A DNA stretch of 64,000 nt from Phanerochaete sordida. Taxonomy: Eukaryota; Basidiomycota; Agaricomycetes; Polyporales; Phanerochaetaceae. The stretch is from contig BPQB01000093.1 of NCBI GenBank assembly GCA_019973155.2, positions 1 to 64,000 on the forward strand. Direction: 5' to 3'. Below are positions 10,441-23,300 of this stretch, piece by piece. Numbering within the stretch: the stretch's first letter is position 1; the number at the start of each line of letters is the position of its first letter. The notes beneath the pieces are model-generated. The model ran no database searches. It saw only the letters and a list, made by a program, of their open reading frames with translations, and was not told where the DNA came from. The translations under genes were made by a program, and so were the position numbers.

Positions 10441-13086
10441 CTAGTTGTCAAGCTCCATAGGGTCTGCTCTCGACGGTGGCTCGACAACCATGGACGACGA
10501 GTCTGTCGGAGTGTCGATCGGCATATCCTGAGGTATACTCATTGGGGAGTTGGGGTCTTCGACGTTGAGGAGCACTTCTGGACTAAGCTCTTCAAAGAGA
10601 GTCTTGTTGTTCAGCTTCACAAGGTCCTGCGAGGTACGTTAGTCTTGATTCGCTGGAAGAAGTATGAGACACCGTACTTTGATCCGTTCTGGCCAAGGCA
10701 ACTTCTCGCTCTCCTCTTCTGGCGAGACAGAGCGGCTGTAGATCAATAGGAATGGGCCGGCACCGAGGTGCAAGCCAGCGGGATCCTCGAGAACCTCGAT
10801 CTCAGGTACCTAGATGGTCGGAAGCGAAACGATGAGACGGGAACTAGGATACAGTCCAGTAATCTCACCTCGAAGACGCTGTTCTCGGTGGTCTTCCACC
10901 ACGTTCCTTTGTGCTTGGTGTAAGAGTGCAGGTGGTTTCGCCCATAAAATCCGTCATGCATGAGGACAGCACGTAGCTCATACTACGACTGCGAATTAAT
11001 ACGCTTTAGGGTTGGGGGCGAATTGTACGCACCTTATGCTCTTGCAGCTCTGCGCATTCGAAGACTTGCTCAGCCTCCTCTTTGTACTGCTTCACGGACG
11101 ACTCAATGTCTGCAGTCGTGAGCGCGAGGGTAGGTAGCAGTCGTTGCGACGTCGCTTACCTGCGATCTTCGCCTCGAGCTGTCCGATGATCTTGCGCAAA
11201 GTAATAGCAGTGTCTTGGATCGTGCCCTTCCGCATCTCGTCGCCGTCATCTTCCGCTATGTTCTCGTAGTAGTAGATCGCGGACCGAAGGTCAGCCAATG
11301 CATCTCTTCCCTGGAGTCGTAATTTAGCTTCATCACTGGCTCGCAGGCCAGGCGTACCTCGTAAGACGTCAGAGCAGCTTTTCTCTTCTCGAGTAGGGCG
11401 ACCTCCTCCAGTAGATCGTGTTGTCTCTGGCGCTTCTCGTTTGACAGGGAAGCCTTGTCGTAGAGGAATCGATCCAGATAGAAGTGAGGCGGAAAGTTGA
11501 AATGTGCCCTGTCGCTGGAGACTCTGATAACCTGGAAAGCGACCACGTCCGACGTGTGCACAATAAGCGCGGGCGACGCAGGATCTTCTGCTACATCTCG
11601 CAGCTCCTTGGCCAGACATGACACGAGATCATTGCAATCAGCGAAGCCGTAGGCTGTTATCTTGGCGATTGAGATGTCCCAGTTCAAGTGGAAAGGGCCC
11701 CTATACGGCTCGACGCTGCTCGTTCCATGGCGGAAGAAGAAAAGCCTGGCAAATGATACATTAGGACGTCAGTGACTCCGCATAAAGGGTGCCTCACCTC
11801 TGCCAGTTGACATGCTGGACAGGATCTGTCGCGACGACATGGTGAAGGGCAGACTCGACGCCCAGTGCAAGCTTTTCGTAGAACGCTATGAGATAAATCA
11901 TTAAATAGCCAAGATTAAGGTAGGATCGACCTACTAAATGCAAGGTCACCGGGCCCTTCGTTCGGCGTTGTCCACTCTGGCGCTTCAAGGTCTTTTAGGA
12001 GTTGGTCCGCGTTGAGCTCGGATAGTCTTGAGTATTCTAAGTAGACAAATGTTTCCAGCAGTGAGCGCACGTTCCGGCCTGTGAGTGAAGCGATTAGATA
12101 GACATGGGGGCGAGTGCGCCACCGAACCGACCTGGTTCGCTATCTGGAGGTACAGCCGAGTGGTCCGTGCCCGCCATGACGTCCTCGTCATCCTGCGATT
12201 CTTGAACAGGAAAATAACTGCAGATCGCCTTGCGAACTTGTGGGACAGAGTAGAGGGCATGTAGCATCATAGCAGCGTAGATGAGACGTGGATTGGAAAC
12301 CCGAAGGGCGACAGGGCTAGTATGACGTACGTTCCAATGCATTAATATATTACAAGTACACATGAGCCGCGCGACGTACGTTTCTCCTTTCCTGATCTGC
12401 TCTTCGAGCGGTTTCTTCGCCGCGACGTCAGCAGACAATCCTTCGCTAAGACTTGCTTCAATGGCCTTATTCATATCCTGTTCATCTTGAGATATCCCAG
12501 TGACAGCCGTCACAGCAGTCTGTCGTCGGAATAGGATGAATACGGGTAAAGAATACGGCGAACGCTACGAACATTCGAGGGCACCATGGCCCAGTTGGGG
12601 TCTGGTGGTCGAGTACTTGGCCCAAAGGCCGGGCCCGACTCCTCGAGGGACATGGCCATTGCTCTCTTCAAATCTTCAGATTCATCGTCGCCAGTCAGGT
12701 CTATTGTATGCACATCAGGTTTCTCTGGTCTCGAAGCTTGTATCATGGCTTGCGTGAGCATAGTCTAAAGCTCAGGTGGAGACATACTCACGCGGGGGGC
12801 TGCGAGGAGGTTGCGCGTCGGACCGCATCTGTATGTCGTCATCTCCAAGAGATGCTAGACTCTGGAAATCGCTTGCTGTCGGCGCAGGATCCATGACACT
12901 GTTCGGATCGTCCAGCAGCGCCTGGACCGTACGCTCGACATTACCACCATGCCGTCTAAGGACGGCCAAGACTTGATGCTCCGTACATACTCCAGCCAGC
13001 ACCTCCAGAACCTGCCCAATCTTCTGGGTTTCTGCAGGTGTTGGCGGTGCAGGTCGGTAGGCACCCTCCAGGGCAGTGGCGGTCAT
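10441..13086 (-). CDS. USP25/28-like protein with UIMs, probably catalytically inactive
   Basis: Twelve exons splice in frame to 683 residues: 12792-13086, 12573-12724, 12380-12519, 12132-12316, 11935-12078, 11798-11885, 11358-11745, 11160-11310, 11033-11109, 10869-10982, 10678-10809 and 10441-10626. The second exon's acceptor is the least certain. Near residues 20-60 a UBA/CUE-like segment precedes two ubiquitin-interacting motifs (LKRAMAMSLEE, MNKAIEASLSE). The peptidase-C19 fold follows, including the YLDRF stretch and the helical insertion after it that are typical of USP25/28. The Cys box, normally GNTCW, reads SNPRLIYAA around 12270-12315, so the nucleophile is absent. The C-terminal His region (RNHLHSY) keeps a His. 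I infer a ubiquitin-binding pseudo-deubiquitinase rather than an active isopeptidase. Confidence 0.85.
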
Positions 13087-13379
13087 GGGCTGAGTTCGGT
13101 CGGGTTCGCGCTTTCTTCGTGGTGATTAGTGAGGGCGTCGCGTCGTCGAGGCGGCAAACGTACCTAAAGTAGGGCTCAGTGGGGGGAAATGTACCGGGGC
13201 GTGCACAGAGCGTCCGCTGTGGTGGGTGTATGCGGTCAAGACGATGTCCGTTGTTCTCAGCATTCCGTGCCCGCGTCACTCACGCAGCTGCTTCCCCGCC
13301 ACAGTTATGGGCGTCTACTCATCCGTCCTTGTCTCGTCCTGACCATCTGCTGCAGCGTCGCCATTCGCTTCGCTCAGGC
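13087..13379. promoter_or_regulatory. Bidirectional promoter region
   Basis: This 293-bp gap separates the divergently transcribed USP-like gene (minus) and the disordered-protein gene (plus), so both promoters must lie here or extend into the genes. No TATA box is obvious. Confidence 0.4.
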
Positions 13380-15841
13380 ATGCCCTTCACACAGCGGAAG
13401 AGGGCGACACCGTCTGACTGCTGGTCTCACAACCTTCGCTACAGCAACTATCTTGGCGATTCGGATTCGGACAACGACTTACCACCAGACCGCGACTCTG
13501 GCCTGGGCAGTTCAGACGACTCGCAGCGACATGCACCTGTCTCAGAAGACGCAAGGCTCATCAAGGATCTAGACTTGTCCTCTCGTCACGATGAAGCTGT
13601 GTTCAAATCTAATCCCTGGTCTATTGCTAAGGTCAATGCTGCTGTCCGCGTCCCTCAAGCCCCGTCTGGCGACCGGTTGGTACCCAGCTCCGTTGGCAAG
13701 ACGTCTAGTGGACCGCTTGCGGACGCATTCAAAAAGCAAGCTAAGAAACCCAACCCTAGCTCTGACCTCGTCTCTCTGCGGCCGACGAATTCTGTGCTCC
13801 CACTACACCCCGCTGTGCCGCCTTCTACGAAGCCTTTGGGAAAGAATGCTTCAGCCAGAAGGAAGCCTGTCCCGGAGAAGACTTCAATGTACCCCAGAAA
13901 CACGTCGAAAGATGCTGTTCGTGCAATATCTCCCGCATATATGCATGCAACTTCGCCCACTTTGCCTCGAGAGCCGTCTCACTTCTCAGGAGCTGCTCCT
14001 GGGTGGCAACCGCCCTCGCATGAACCGGACCCGACACTTCCTATCCAACAATCTATGCCACAATACAGTGAGGCTGACAGTTCACACCCCCGTCATGCTT
14101 CCGGACCAGCTCGCCCTGGTTCGTGCTACGGCCGATTCGCATATATGCGTTCCACTACCCAGCCGTTGCTACATACTTATTTCACAAAGTCCGCACAGGT
14201 ACAGACGGCATCGAGATATCTGTGTATCCTGCTTCACACATGCAAGACCATCGCGTTGACACGGGCGGAAGAGGTACGGAGTTTCCTGCTCTAGGTTGCG
14301 GACGTCTAACAACTGTTCATACCAGCGTCATCTCGTATTCCACAACCACACATGCATGTAAACCGAGTCCCAGCAGCAACAATCATACCAATGAACGCCT
14401 TTCGCCGATTCAATGATACCTTTTCAAAGCACCCCGCTTCCAGCCCGGTCCGTCGTCTCCCTTGTAACGAACCCGTCCATACTTTGCTCGTCCGGGAAGC
14501 TCTCTCCTCGCCAGGCCCTTTCGCGGCAGCCAAGTTCTTCGCCGGAAGGCGTTCACCGCAGCGCATGCCTTCGACTCCTCCCGACGTCAGAGCTTCCTCG
14601 GTTCCGAGACTGGCTGCCGATCACCCTGTCTATCTGGGCCTTGCAGAGAGCCCGTCGCGACCCAGGGTGGTGGACAGAAGGCCTCACCAGATCCCCGCTG
14701 TGCGTGCTTTCCCTCCGTTATTGCGTTCATCTCCCGATCTCCATTGCAAAAAGCCGTCTCCCACGCGCCCCGTCAACCCCGTCGCAGGTCCTCACGGTGG
14801 CAAGAAGCGAGATGCTTACGACGCCTTCTCGTCCCCGCCGGATCAGTCGTGGTCCACCCTTCCTGCGAAGAAGAAACGCGAAGCGAAGTCAGCAAGAGGG
14901 GGTGCCTCGGTCAGTAATAAATTCAGTCTACCCCTCTCGCTCCCCCGACAGCCGGCCGCGCAAGGGTCGAGGTCTGGGAAGGCGCTTTACGTGCCACCAC
15001 CTCGCTCAGCCAAGGAAGTTTCGGCTCCCAGCAACGACCACATCAAGCCTATTGCCGGGGGCTGGAAGATGACGCGGGTCACGCTGCAGGATGCCCTCCA
15101 GGGGCTTGGACAGGACCTTGGAATGGACACGTCTGCCGACGCGAATGACGGTGAGAGCCCTGCCCTGCTCCTGGTGCCGAACACGACTCTCAATCACATG
15201 CTGCCCGCCGTCCTGTTCATTAATCTCCTTCTGTTGGCACCCCGCACAGATGTTGATATGCGCAGATGCCCCTCTCCGCCTCGACCTGACAGCTCGTCCC
15301 CGCCACATCCTTTGATCCGTTATGAAAATCAGCCAGCCCACGTCCTGGAGTCAGGGGCGAGGGCGATCGCGCGCAAGTCAAAGCCTGCTTCATCCCATAC
15401 TCCGCGTCGCCCCGGTCCTCAGTTCTCCGCGCCTGGCGGGACGAATCTCGCGGAGCACAGTAGCGCACCATCGCTCCGATCGCCATCGTTCCCGGCGATC
15501 CAAGCTGACAAGCTTTGTGGCGGTACCGAGGGCGATCGTGACGCCGTCGTGCGCCTCCCGGTCGAGCCGGAGGCGCTGCGGGCCCGCTATACCAGTGCGC
15601 GCCGCGCCATCGCGAAGGTGATGTCCGCCGTCCGCGCATGCTCGCTACGCTCACGCAGCGTATTCAGTAGAGGAAGCAGTCTGCTGCCGAGTTGTGGGAC
15701 ATCTTGGACTTGCAGAGCTGCGGGGTCGTCTTCTCAGATGACCCCATTGAGTCAGCAAATCGGGGTCCACGACCCAGGAAACCGGAGATTTCGATTGCAC
15801 GGTGGGAGATTCGCAGAGATGAGGCGGACACGCACGTGTAG
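13380..15841 (+). CDS. Hypothetical low-complexity nuclear-type protein, 723 aa
   Basis: Exons 13380-14273, 14326-14357, 14444-15150, 15250-15617 and 15671-15841 join in frame with consensus splice sites. The N-terminus is acidic and Ser/Asp-rich (SDSDNDLPPDRDSGLGSSDD). Most of the rest is Pro/Ser/Arg/Lys-rich and looks disordered, with basic stretches that could act as nuclear localisation signals (KKKREAK near 14865). The C-terminus is more ordered (SAAELWDILDLQSCGVVFSD) and is only reached by splicing out the last 53-bp intron, which supports the model. I recognise no family. The short 32-bp second exon is the weakest part. Confidence 0.65.
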
Positions 15842-16168
15842 AGCATGGGGAATCCTTGTTCCAAATCGCAGTCCGAGCCGTTTGTGCATTAAGAGAGTGA
15901 TGAATAGAATGTCCCAGCTGTAAAGCTACAATATGACATGTGCTATGCGCGCAACAGTGGAGTGTAATGGAAGTGATACAAATTATGGAATAAGAAAGCT
16001 GCGTGGCTAGAAGGAGACGAGACCTCGAGACACGAGATTACATACTTGCGTTTGTCGGGAGTTGACCACCGAGAAGAAAAATGCTCTACATCCTTGAATT
16101 ATTGCTGATTAGTCTGGGATAGGTTATCTGTAAAAGACGGGTAAGGCTCTTCACAGCGGAAGCACGAA
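15842..16168. other. Convergent intergenic region
   Basis: This AT-richer 3' region lies between two converging genes. It should hold both polyadenylation sites. Nothing else is seen. Confidence 0.6.
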
Positions 16169-19100
16169 TCAGTCGAGCGACTCACTATAGAGTGAATACT
16201 GGTCCGGGACGTACATCTGCTGGTCGGCTTGGTTCGGCTGCTGCGCGACCATGTCGCCCATCACAGGCATGCTGTACGTCGTGTCCATCTGGCCCATCGC
16301 CGAGTAGTCGCTCCAGTACTGCGGGTACCGCCCGGCACGGTCCTGCGAGCGCTGCACGCGCTCGTCGACGAGGCCCGTGCTGTACTGCTGCGGGAGCACC
16401 GACGTCGAGAGGCTGCTCGTCAGCGTCGGCAGCGGGTTCTCGGCGTTCCAGCGCGGGTACGACTGGTAGAACGGCTGCGCGTCCGCGGCGGGGATCTCGA
16501 GCTGCAGCGGGAACGCCGGCTGCGACGCGCCTGCGCCGTTCTCGAAGGCCTGCGCCTGGCGATAGTCGCCGCCCTGCGCGTTTTGGACCGCCGCGTCCTC
16601 GTCCATCGACGCCGCGAGCCGCTTCGTGCGTTCGGGCGTCGCGATCTTGGGGACGTGCTGCGACGGCTGCACCTTGACGCCCTGCAGCAGCTCGTTGGCA
16701 CGCCATGCCGCGGGCCAGACGTAGTGCATGCGCTCAAGCATGTGCATGCACTTCCGGAGACCCTCGCTGGCCTGGGGGTCGTTCGGGAACGTCGTGACTG
16801 CACCGTCGGTCAGCACATGAGCGAACAGAATAAGCGTGTCACGTACGTGTCGAGATGTGCATGATCGCGGCGGTGAAGACGTAGAAGCACAGGAAGACCG
16901 ACGCTCGTCGAGGGCAATGGTGCTCGACATACACGGCGACGATCGCGGTGATCTGATTCGCAGCCCTGACGCACTGGTCGTAATTTTTCCGTGCGTTGGC
17001 CTGCAGCTCCTGGTCCCGAGTCGTCGGCGATAGCCTACTACCAAAAGTCAGCAAAGTCATTCTCCGCAAACGGGATACCGACTAACCCCTTGCCCGACGT
17101 CACAGTCAGGTGGCGGATGAACGGCCTGTGCAGCAGGATGACCGTGCACCAGTACTGCATGTGCAGCGTGAGCACGTGGGGCGGCTGCGCAAAGTACTTC
17201 GGCGACGACGGGTCGAAGCGGAGGTGCTCCGGCAGGTCGATGTACCACTTGTCTAGTAGCTGTTCGATGCGCGCAAACTCGGTCTGGCGGAACGTGTGCG
17301 GACGGATGGGGTAGATGGCCTGCATGATCATGCTCAAGATAATCGCTGTGCGCGATGCCGGTTAGTAAGTCGTGGGAGCGGCGTGACGAAAATAACGTAC
17401 AGAGCTTGGCCGACTCGTTGAAGCAGGACATGACGTGGCCAGTGACAGGCGTCGTCCGCGGAACGTGGTTTTCCGACACATCGCCGACGAAGACAGGCGA
17501 GGGGTGTGGTAACCAACCGTCCGTCTCGTCGACCTCTGAGTCGCTCGGCAGCTCCGTGTCGAAGTCGTTCTCGAAAATGGCAACGGGACGACCTGTACCG
17601 GCAGTGAGCAACGTGTGCGAACCGACGTCTCCGAGCGACCTACCGATGTACGCAGAGATGTACTTGTCCAACACCACGCATCCGTACCAGATCCGGCGGC
17701 GCTGCTGCAGCTGGGCTTCGGTGAAGAGAACCTTGCCGACATTCGACCACTTGTCCGCATTCTTGTGAAGCCCAAGGTCTTGTGCCATGCGCACGGCCAT
17801 GCCGATGTACGTCCAGGCTTGCGCCATGGCGCCGATGCCTACCTCCCGGTAGCCGAGCAGGAGCAGGGCCTGGCAGGTAGCGGGACGCGACTGGGCGTAT
17901 GTGTCGTCGAGGAGCACCTTCGCGTCCTCCATGTAGCTGTCGCCCGCGGACCACATCTCGCCCGGCGCGGGCGGCGGGCCGCCCGTGCTCGAGAACCGTG
18001 CGGCGATCGAGAACATGGCGAGCAGGAGCAGCGTCGGGATGCGCTGCGGGCGGCCGCCCGCGCTCGACTGCGAGGGTGCGGGCGACGACGACTCGGACAT
18101 GGGCGACGCCGCGGTGCCGATGCTGCCAGCGCGGAAGAGCTCCATGAAGGTCTGCTTGTGGATGATGGGCAGCTGCGCGTGGACGTAGGTGAAGTAGAGC
18201 TCGAGCAGGTGCTCCTGGACCTCCTGCGAGGGCAGGCGGACGGCGAAGTCCTCCTCGCTCTTGGTCGGCGTGCGCGCAGTCGGCGGGAGAGGTGGCCAGA
18301 CGCGGGCCTTCGGGAACCGCCAGATGCCGCCCTCGTTGCGCCCGTCCTCGCGCTCGCGGTTGCCCAGGAGGTGCAGGCCAGACGCCTTGCCGTGGTACCG
18401 CAGCTGCTCGTCCTCGTTCATGCTCAATTGCCCAACCGCCACCGCGAGCTCGTCCTCTCCTGAGGCAGAGTACTCATCCTCGCTAGAACCATCAGCCTCC
18501 ATCTCGGGCGCCTCTGGGGACACCGACTTGGCCTGGTGCGACGAGGCCGTGGGCGAGGGCTTGGCGAGGAGCGCAGGGTGAGGCGGCAGGCAGGCATACT
18601 GAGCAGGGGACTGAGAGCGGCCAGAGACCGACGTAGTCGAGGGCGAGCGGGCGCCGCTCTCGTTGTCGACACGCCTCCGCTGCCGGCGGTGCTGGTCGCC
18701 GTTGATCCTTTCGACGTTCACCGTAAGCGAGTTGTCGGCGCCCACTCCAGATGTCGTGGGGCGTGAGTCGGGCGCCGGCACAGCAAGAGATGGCCTGCGG
18801 TCTGACTGAGACGCGCCGGACTCTGAGGGCGACGGCGGGTAGGTCAGGGCCTGAGGCTCCTTGTTGTCAGATTCACCGAAGGATTCGCCGTCCTCCATGA
18901 ACGTGTTCCTCTGCGCTGCCCGCGCGTTCAGCTGAGCTGTGACTGCATCCTGCCATTCGCTCGAAGGGCTAGAAATCAGGCATGAGTCCGCAGATCAATG
19001 TCTCAAGTGGAGGCTGAAGGGCGCACTGCGTCGACTGAGGGGCCGGAGTTTCGCCATCCTTGCTCTCGACCGGGGTCGGTCTTGATCGAGTGGTCGTAGT

Positions 19101-20302
19101 GGCACCACGCTTGCGCCCCTTGTGACCGTACGGCGAGTTGTTAACACGGTCGATGATGTCCTTTGCGAGTTGATCCTGCGTACAAAAGCAGTCAGCGACG
19201 GAGCTTGCCACAAAAAAATAGCACAAAGGGCGGCCATCGTCCGTGGCATCGGGGGAAGCGTCGTTGCAGGGGCGCAGGATGGAAGACGGGTGGAAAATGC
19301 ACATGGAAAATGCACATGGAACGCGCGTGGCGGCTCTCGCTTACGCGTTGATGCGAGATGATAGGCATTCAAGACACTCACCTCGCTCAGATCCTCCAAC
19401 AGGGTCTTGGCCCGGCTGTCCTTGCTTGCGATGAGAATGCCGATGAGGGCCTCTGTCTGGTGCAGCCGCGCCTCGATGGCGTCGATGTAGCCCTTGGGCG
19501 GCCCCCGTTTTCGTGACGGGCCGAGGAACGTGCACGCTGCAGCACAAAGAGGTCAGCCGTTGTGCCGAGCGAGAGGGGCACAGGTGCCCGCTGGCAGAGG
19601 GGCAGGGAGCGTCGCAAGGGGGGGACACGTACGTGTGCCAAGGAGCACGCAGTTCTTGCACGGCTCCTGCGGGTTGCTACGCTCGCACTTGCACTTGGAC
19701 TTCCTGCACTGGTCGCACGCTTTACTGCTGCGTCGGCGCACCTGCTTCTCTGCTTTTGACAACCCCGACATCGAGCCCCCATTGTCCATGCCCGCGCTGG
19801 TGTACCCGCTGAGGTTGACCCCTGACGGCAGCTCCGTGAGCCCGTCGTCCTCTCCGTCATCGTAGTCGTCTTGCAGAGGGGGAAGGACGTGTGTCGACTG
19901 GTGTGGGTGTGTATCCAAGGGGTTGTGGAGGCTGTAGCCGTGAATGCGGTTGGCAGGGTAGGACTGCTGGTACGAGGTGCCCGGGACGGCACCCGAGTGG
20001 CCAGACGACGAGGCGGGCCACTGTGTTCCCGACATGAAGGCGAACGGCGTGACAGGTGCACTCGAGGATGGGCTTGAGAGTGAGCTGGAGCCGGCAGAGC
20101 TTCCGAAACGATAGTACGAGGAAGACGGTTGCTGGGCGTACTGCGGGTGCGGCGCAGGAAGGATCTCGGAAGAGTCCACGTCCTCGACCTTTACCGCGAT
20201 TGGATGGTGCTGGAGGTGGCCGGTGTGTGTGAATGGGCGTTCGCGGTACTGCTCAACATACGAATAGCGGCGATTAGAGTAATTAGGGTCAGTATAGGTC
20301 AT
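16169..20302 (-). CDS. Zn2Cys6 fungal transcription factor with Fungal_trans domain
   Basis: The first exon (19633-20302) carries a Gln/Ser-rich N-terminus and then a Zn2Cys6 cluster, CDQCRKSKCKCE followed by CKNC. Exons 19382-19536 and 19027-19175 continue with the linker RKRGPPKGYIDAIEARLHQ, a coiled dimerisation-like helix. The large exon from 18968 holds a Ser/Pro-rich stretch and the start of the fungal-specific transcription factor domain (LFFTYVHAQLPIIHK), which continues through the GT-AG introns near 17355, 17085, 17040 and 16815. The C-terminus is Gln/Tyr-rich and may be an activation region. The protein should be a nuclear DNA-binding regulator; the RGPPKGY linker is shared by regulators of carbon use and cell-wall-degrading enzymes, but I cannot assign targets. 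The exact 3' exon borders are approximate. Confidence 0.9.
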
Positions 20303-23300
20303 GTCCGAGGACGTAGGAAGAGAGGGAGCGGTGGTGGTGGATGAGGTTGACGAAACAAAAGTAGGTCGGAAGCAAATTAGGATTGGGAGAGAAAGGAGGA
20401 GTCAGCGATGAAGTAATCGCGAGCTGAAAATGAATTTGACCACAAACCGGAATCGCGAAAGCGTTGGCGGAATATGAGGGACTAAAATTTACAGTGTTCT
20501 CGGGCGGGAGCCCCGGCTTGAGGTGACGCTTTCGGCTGCAGCGCCGTGTAGCGTGGCTAGTGCGTGCCGCTGTGCTAACGGGTTTGCGAGGGTTTTTCGA
20601 GATATGTTTTCTGTATATTTTTCTCGCCCGGGCTGGTTGCGAACCACGTCCGGACCAGGCAGAGTTCCCTCTTTCGTCGTCGCCGCTGGAACCGCAGCGA
20701 ATCTTGATGCGATCGACGATCGTCCGTGGACCGGTACTCGGCAGGCGCGCTGCCGCCAACGTCGCGCAGGGTGTCCTCGTCGTCGTCCGCGCCGTCGCCG
20801 AGCAGTGCAGGAGAGACGTGCAGCGCTGGGCAGCGCGCGGCGGCCACCACCCCGGCTTCTAGTACCTTTCGCTCAGCCGCGGGCCCATCACGAAAGCGGC
20901 CATTCTCTCCTTCTCCGCCACCTTCACGTGCACCAAACTCTAACCAGATCCAGGGCTTTCCTCCCACCCACGAGCCCGCGACCAGCGCTGCCCTGCCAGG
21001 CGCAGTCCCGCGGGCCCCTTCCCGCGACAGTCCACCGTCTATCACGGCAGCGCGGTGGGGTGGGACCCGCCCAGCCTCGCCGTACCTGTCTCCGTCCACA
21101 CGGTCCGCCATTTGCTGCCCGGAACCGCCCTCGCAATCTCCCTTCTGCGCGCGACGGGCGTACACACCATGACGTACGCGTCTGCCGCAGCGCATGCTCC
21201 TGTCCATGGGCCGGCAACAGGTCGAGCCGTCGCCGCTGCCACCTCCTCCTTACGTAGCAGCAGGGCCCCGCCGCGCCGCGGCACACCCACAAACAGGCGA
21301 TCTTGCACCTCCCGTTAGCCTTTGCGCATGGTCATCTGCTCAGACCGCTCGCAGCCCGCCGTCCGTTTTCGTCGCGATCCTCGCCGCGAATCAATGCGTG
21401 CGTGACTGCCAGCCTCGTGGATCCGGAGCCCCGACGTTCCCCCAATTCAACGCCCCTCGCGCCGCCGCGTTAGTGCGGGAACCAGGTACGTTTCAGCGCG
21501 CGCGAGCGAGAGGCGCGGCTGTCACCCTGTTCCATCTGAACCTTCGAAAGGTCTCATTTGTGATCGCCTTGTCGGCCACGCCTCGCTCAGCCCGGCGGGC
21601 CGTCACCACGCGCGCGTTGTCGCCCGCAGGCCATCACGCGTCGCTGCGATGCGGAGCGAACCGCGGCTGGCCCCTGGCGCACCTCGCCGGCCCTCTGCCC
21701 TTAGTCACTGTGAAGAGCGTCCGCCCTCCATCGATGGGTGCGCGGGAAAAGCGGGAGAGAACGCTCCCAGAGCTGGCCATCGATGGTGGCGACGACCGAT
21801 GACCATGCCCTCGTCCTCTTCCGACGCGGCACGATCTGCCTCGATCTTTTTCAAGACCTTGGGCCAGGGTGCTAGAAGCCAGCCGACTAAAGCCGCCTAA
21901 GCGGTATGCATCCGTGAAGCGTAGCGACCGCGATGCCCTCTCGGCCTTCTTGCGGAACCGCAGTGCGTCTGCCATGATGCGGATCCTCTGGGATGTGAAG
22001 AGCGGACCGCTGTGCACATGCTGCACAATTTCCTGTATTTTTTCTTGGGTTCTTCAGCCGCGCAGCGGGCTCGACGAAGAGGACATCCGCTGGGTGGCGA
22101 CTTCACCCCGAGAGCGCGGCGCGATCGCAGGCCAGTCCAGTCAGCCTAACTTCCAAAAGGGGAAAGATCGCATCGTCCGATTGAGCCAGATGGCGCCCCG
22201 GCGCCTATGTGTTCCATGTGGCGGTTGCCACGACGCCTCAAACACAAGACATATCCCAAGGAATTGCGAAAAACAAAACAGAAAAAAATAACTTGCCAAA
22301 CATCGCAGGCCGGACGCGCCGCGCTGGAGACCGCATCGCACATTTTCTTGGGCCTCGGAGGTCAGAGGATCGCTGCGGGTGGGGCTGCAGCGCACTAACG
22401 GGTAGAAAGCTAGAAAACTCACAGGAGGTGGACCCTGCCCAGTGCCACCTCCGAGGCACCCTCCGCGGAACGGAACCTCCTGCGCTCTTTGAAGTCTATT
22501 CCCATTTTCATTTCCATTTGACAGGAATATCACGTACTCTATTCGCGGACACCGTCGCTCGATGCTCCGCGTCCTGTGGGAACCGTTAGGCGCGCACGCA
22601 AGTTCGCAGAGTCGCAGACATCAGAGTTCGGGAGATACTCACCAAATTTCTCAAGAGGCAGCAACCAGAGGACCCTGTCACTCGCACTGACACACGACTT
22701 CGTTTCACATGTGCATTCCGAGTGCGTCTTCTTCTGCGATGCTCCAAGGCGGAGGGTACGGAAGCTGATTGGCCGACGAGCCTCGGCAGGCATCATCGGC
22801 GTCGTATAGCGCGACTGCGGAGAGCCTCCCAACATTGAGGGCTACCGAAGATGGTGTCCGATAGTGAGCACGGAGCGCGCAAGGCCTTGAGATGCCCGAA
22901 GCCACCACGCCTTCATTCTATTCTCGACGCGATGGCCGCCTGCAGAGAAGCGGCGAAGGCAGCAAGCGCACAGCGTTCTCTTCTTGTGGGCGCGAGAAGT
23001 GGCGTTCAAGTTGCCTAGGACTCCCTGGAGTTGCAACGGGGTCCACGCACTGTGCGAACCGAGGGCGGGTCAGCTGATGATAGGCCCAGATTCAAAGTTG
23101 AGCGTACCTCACACGTTACGGCCGCGTCGAGTCCTCTGCCATTCAGTCTCCTGATAGACAAGCGTCACCGCCAGAAAAGACGGGACGGAGGCGAGGCGGG
23201 CCCCGTGCAGTGGGTCCGCCGCCTTCTTGCATCTGTCCGCGCCCGCGATGCGATCCCAGTGGCCATGCCGTGAACGCCTTCCCGCGTCGATAGCGTTCAG

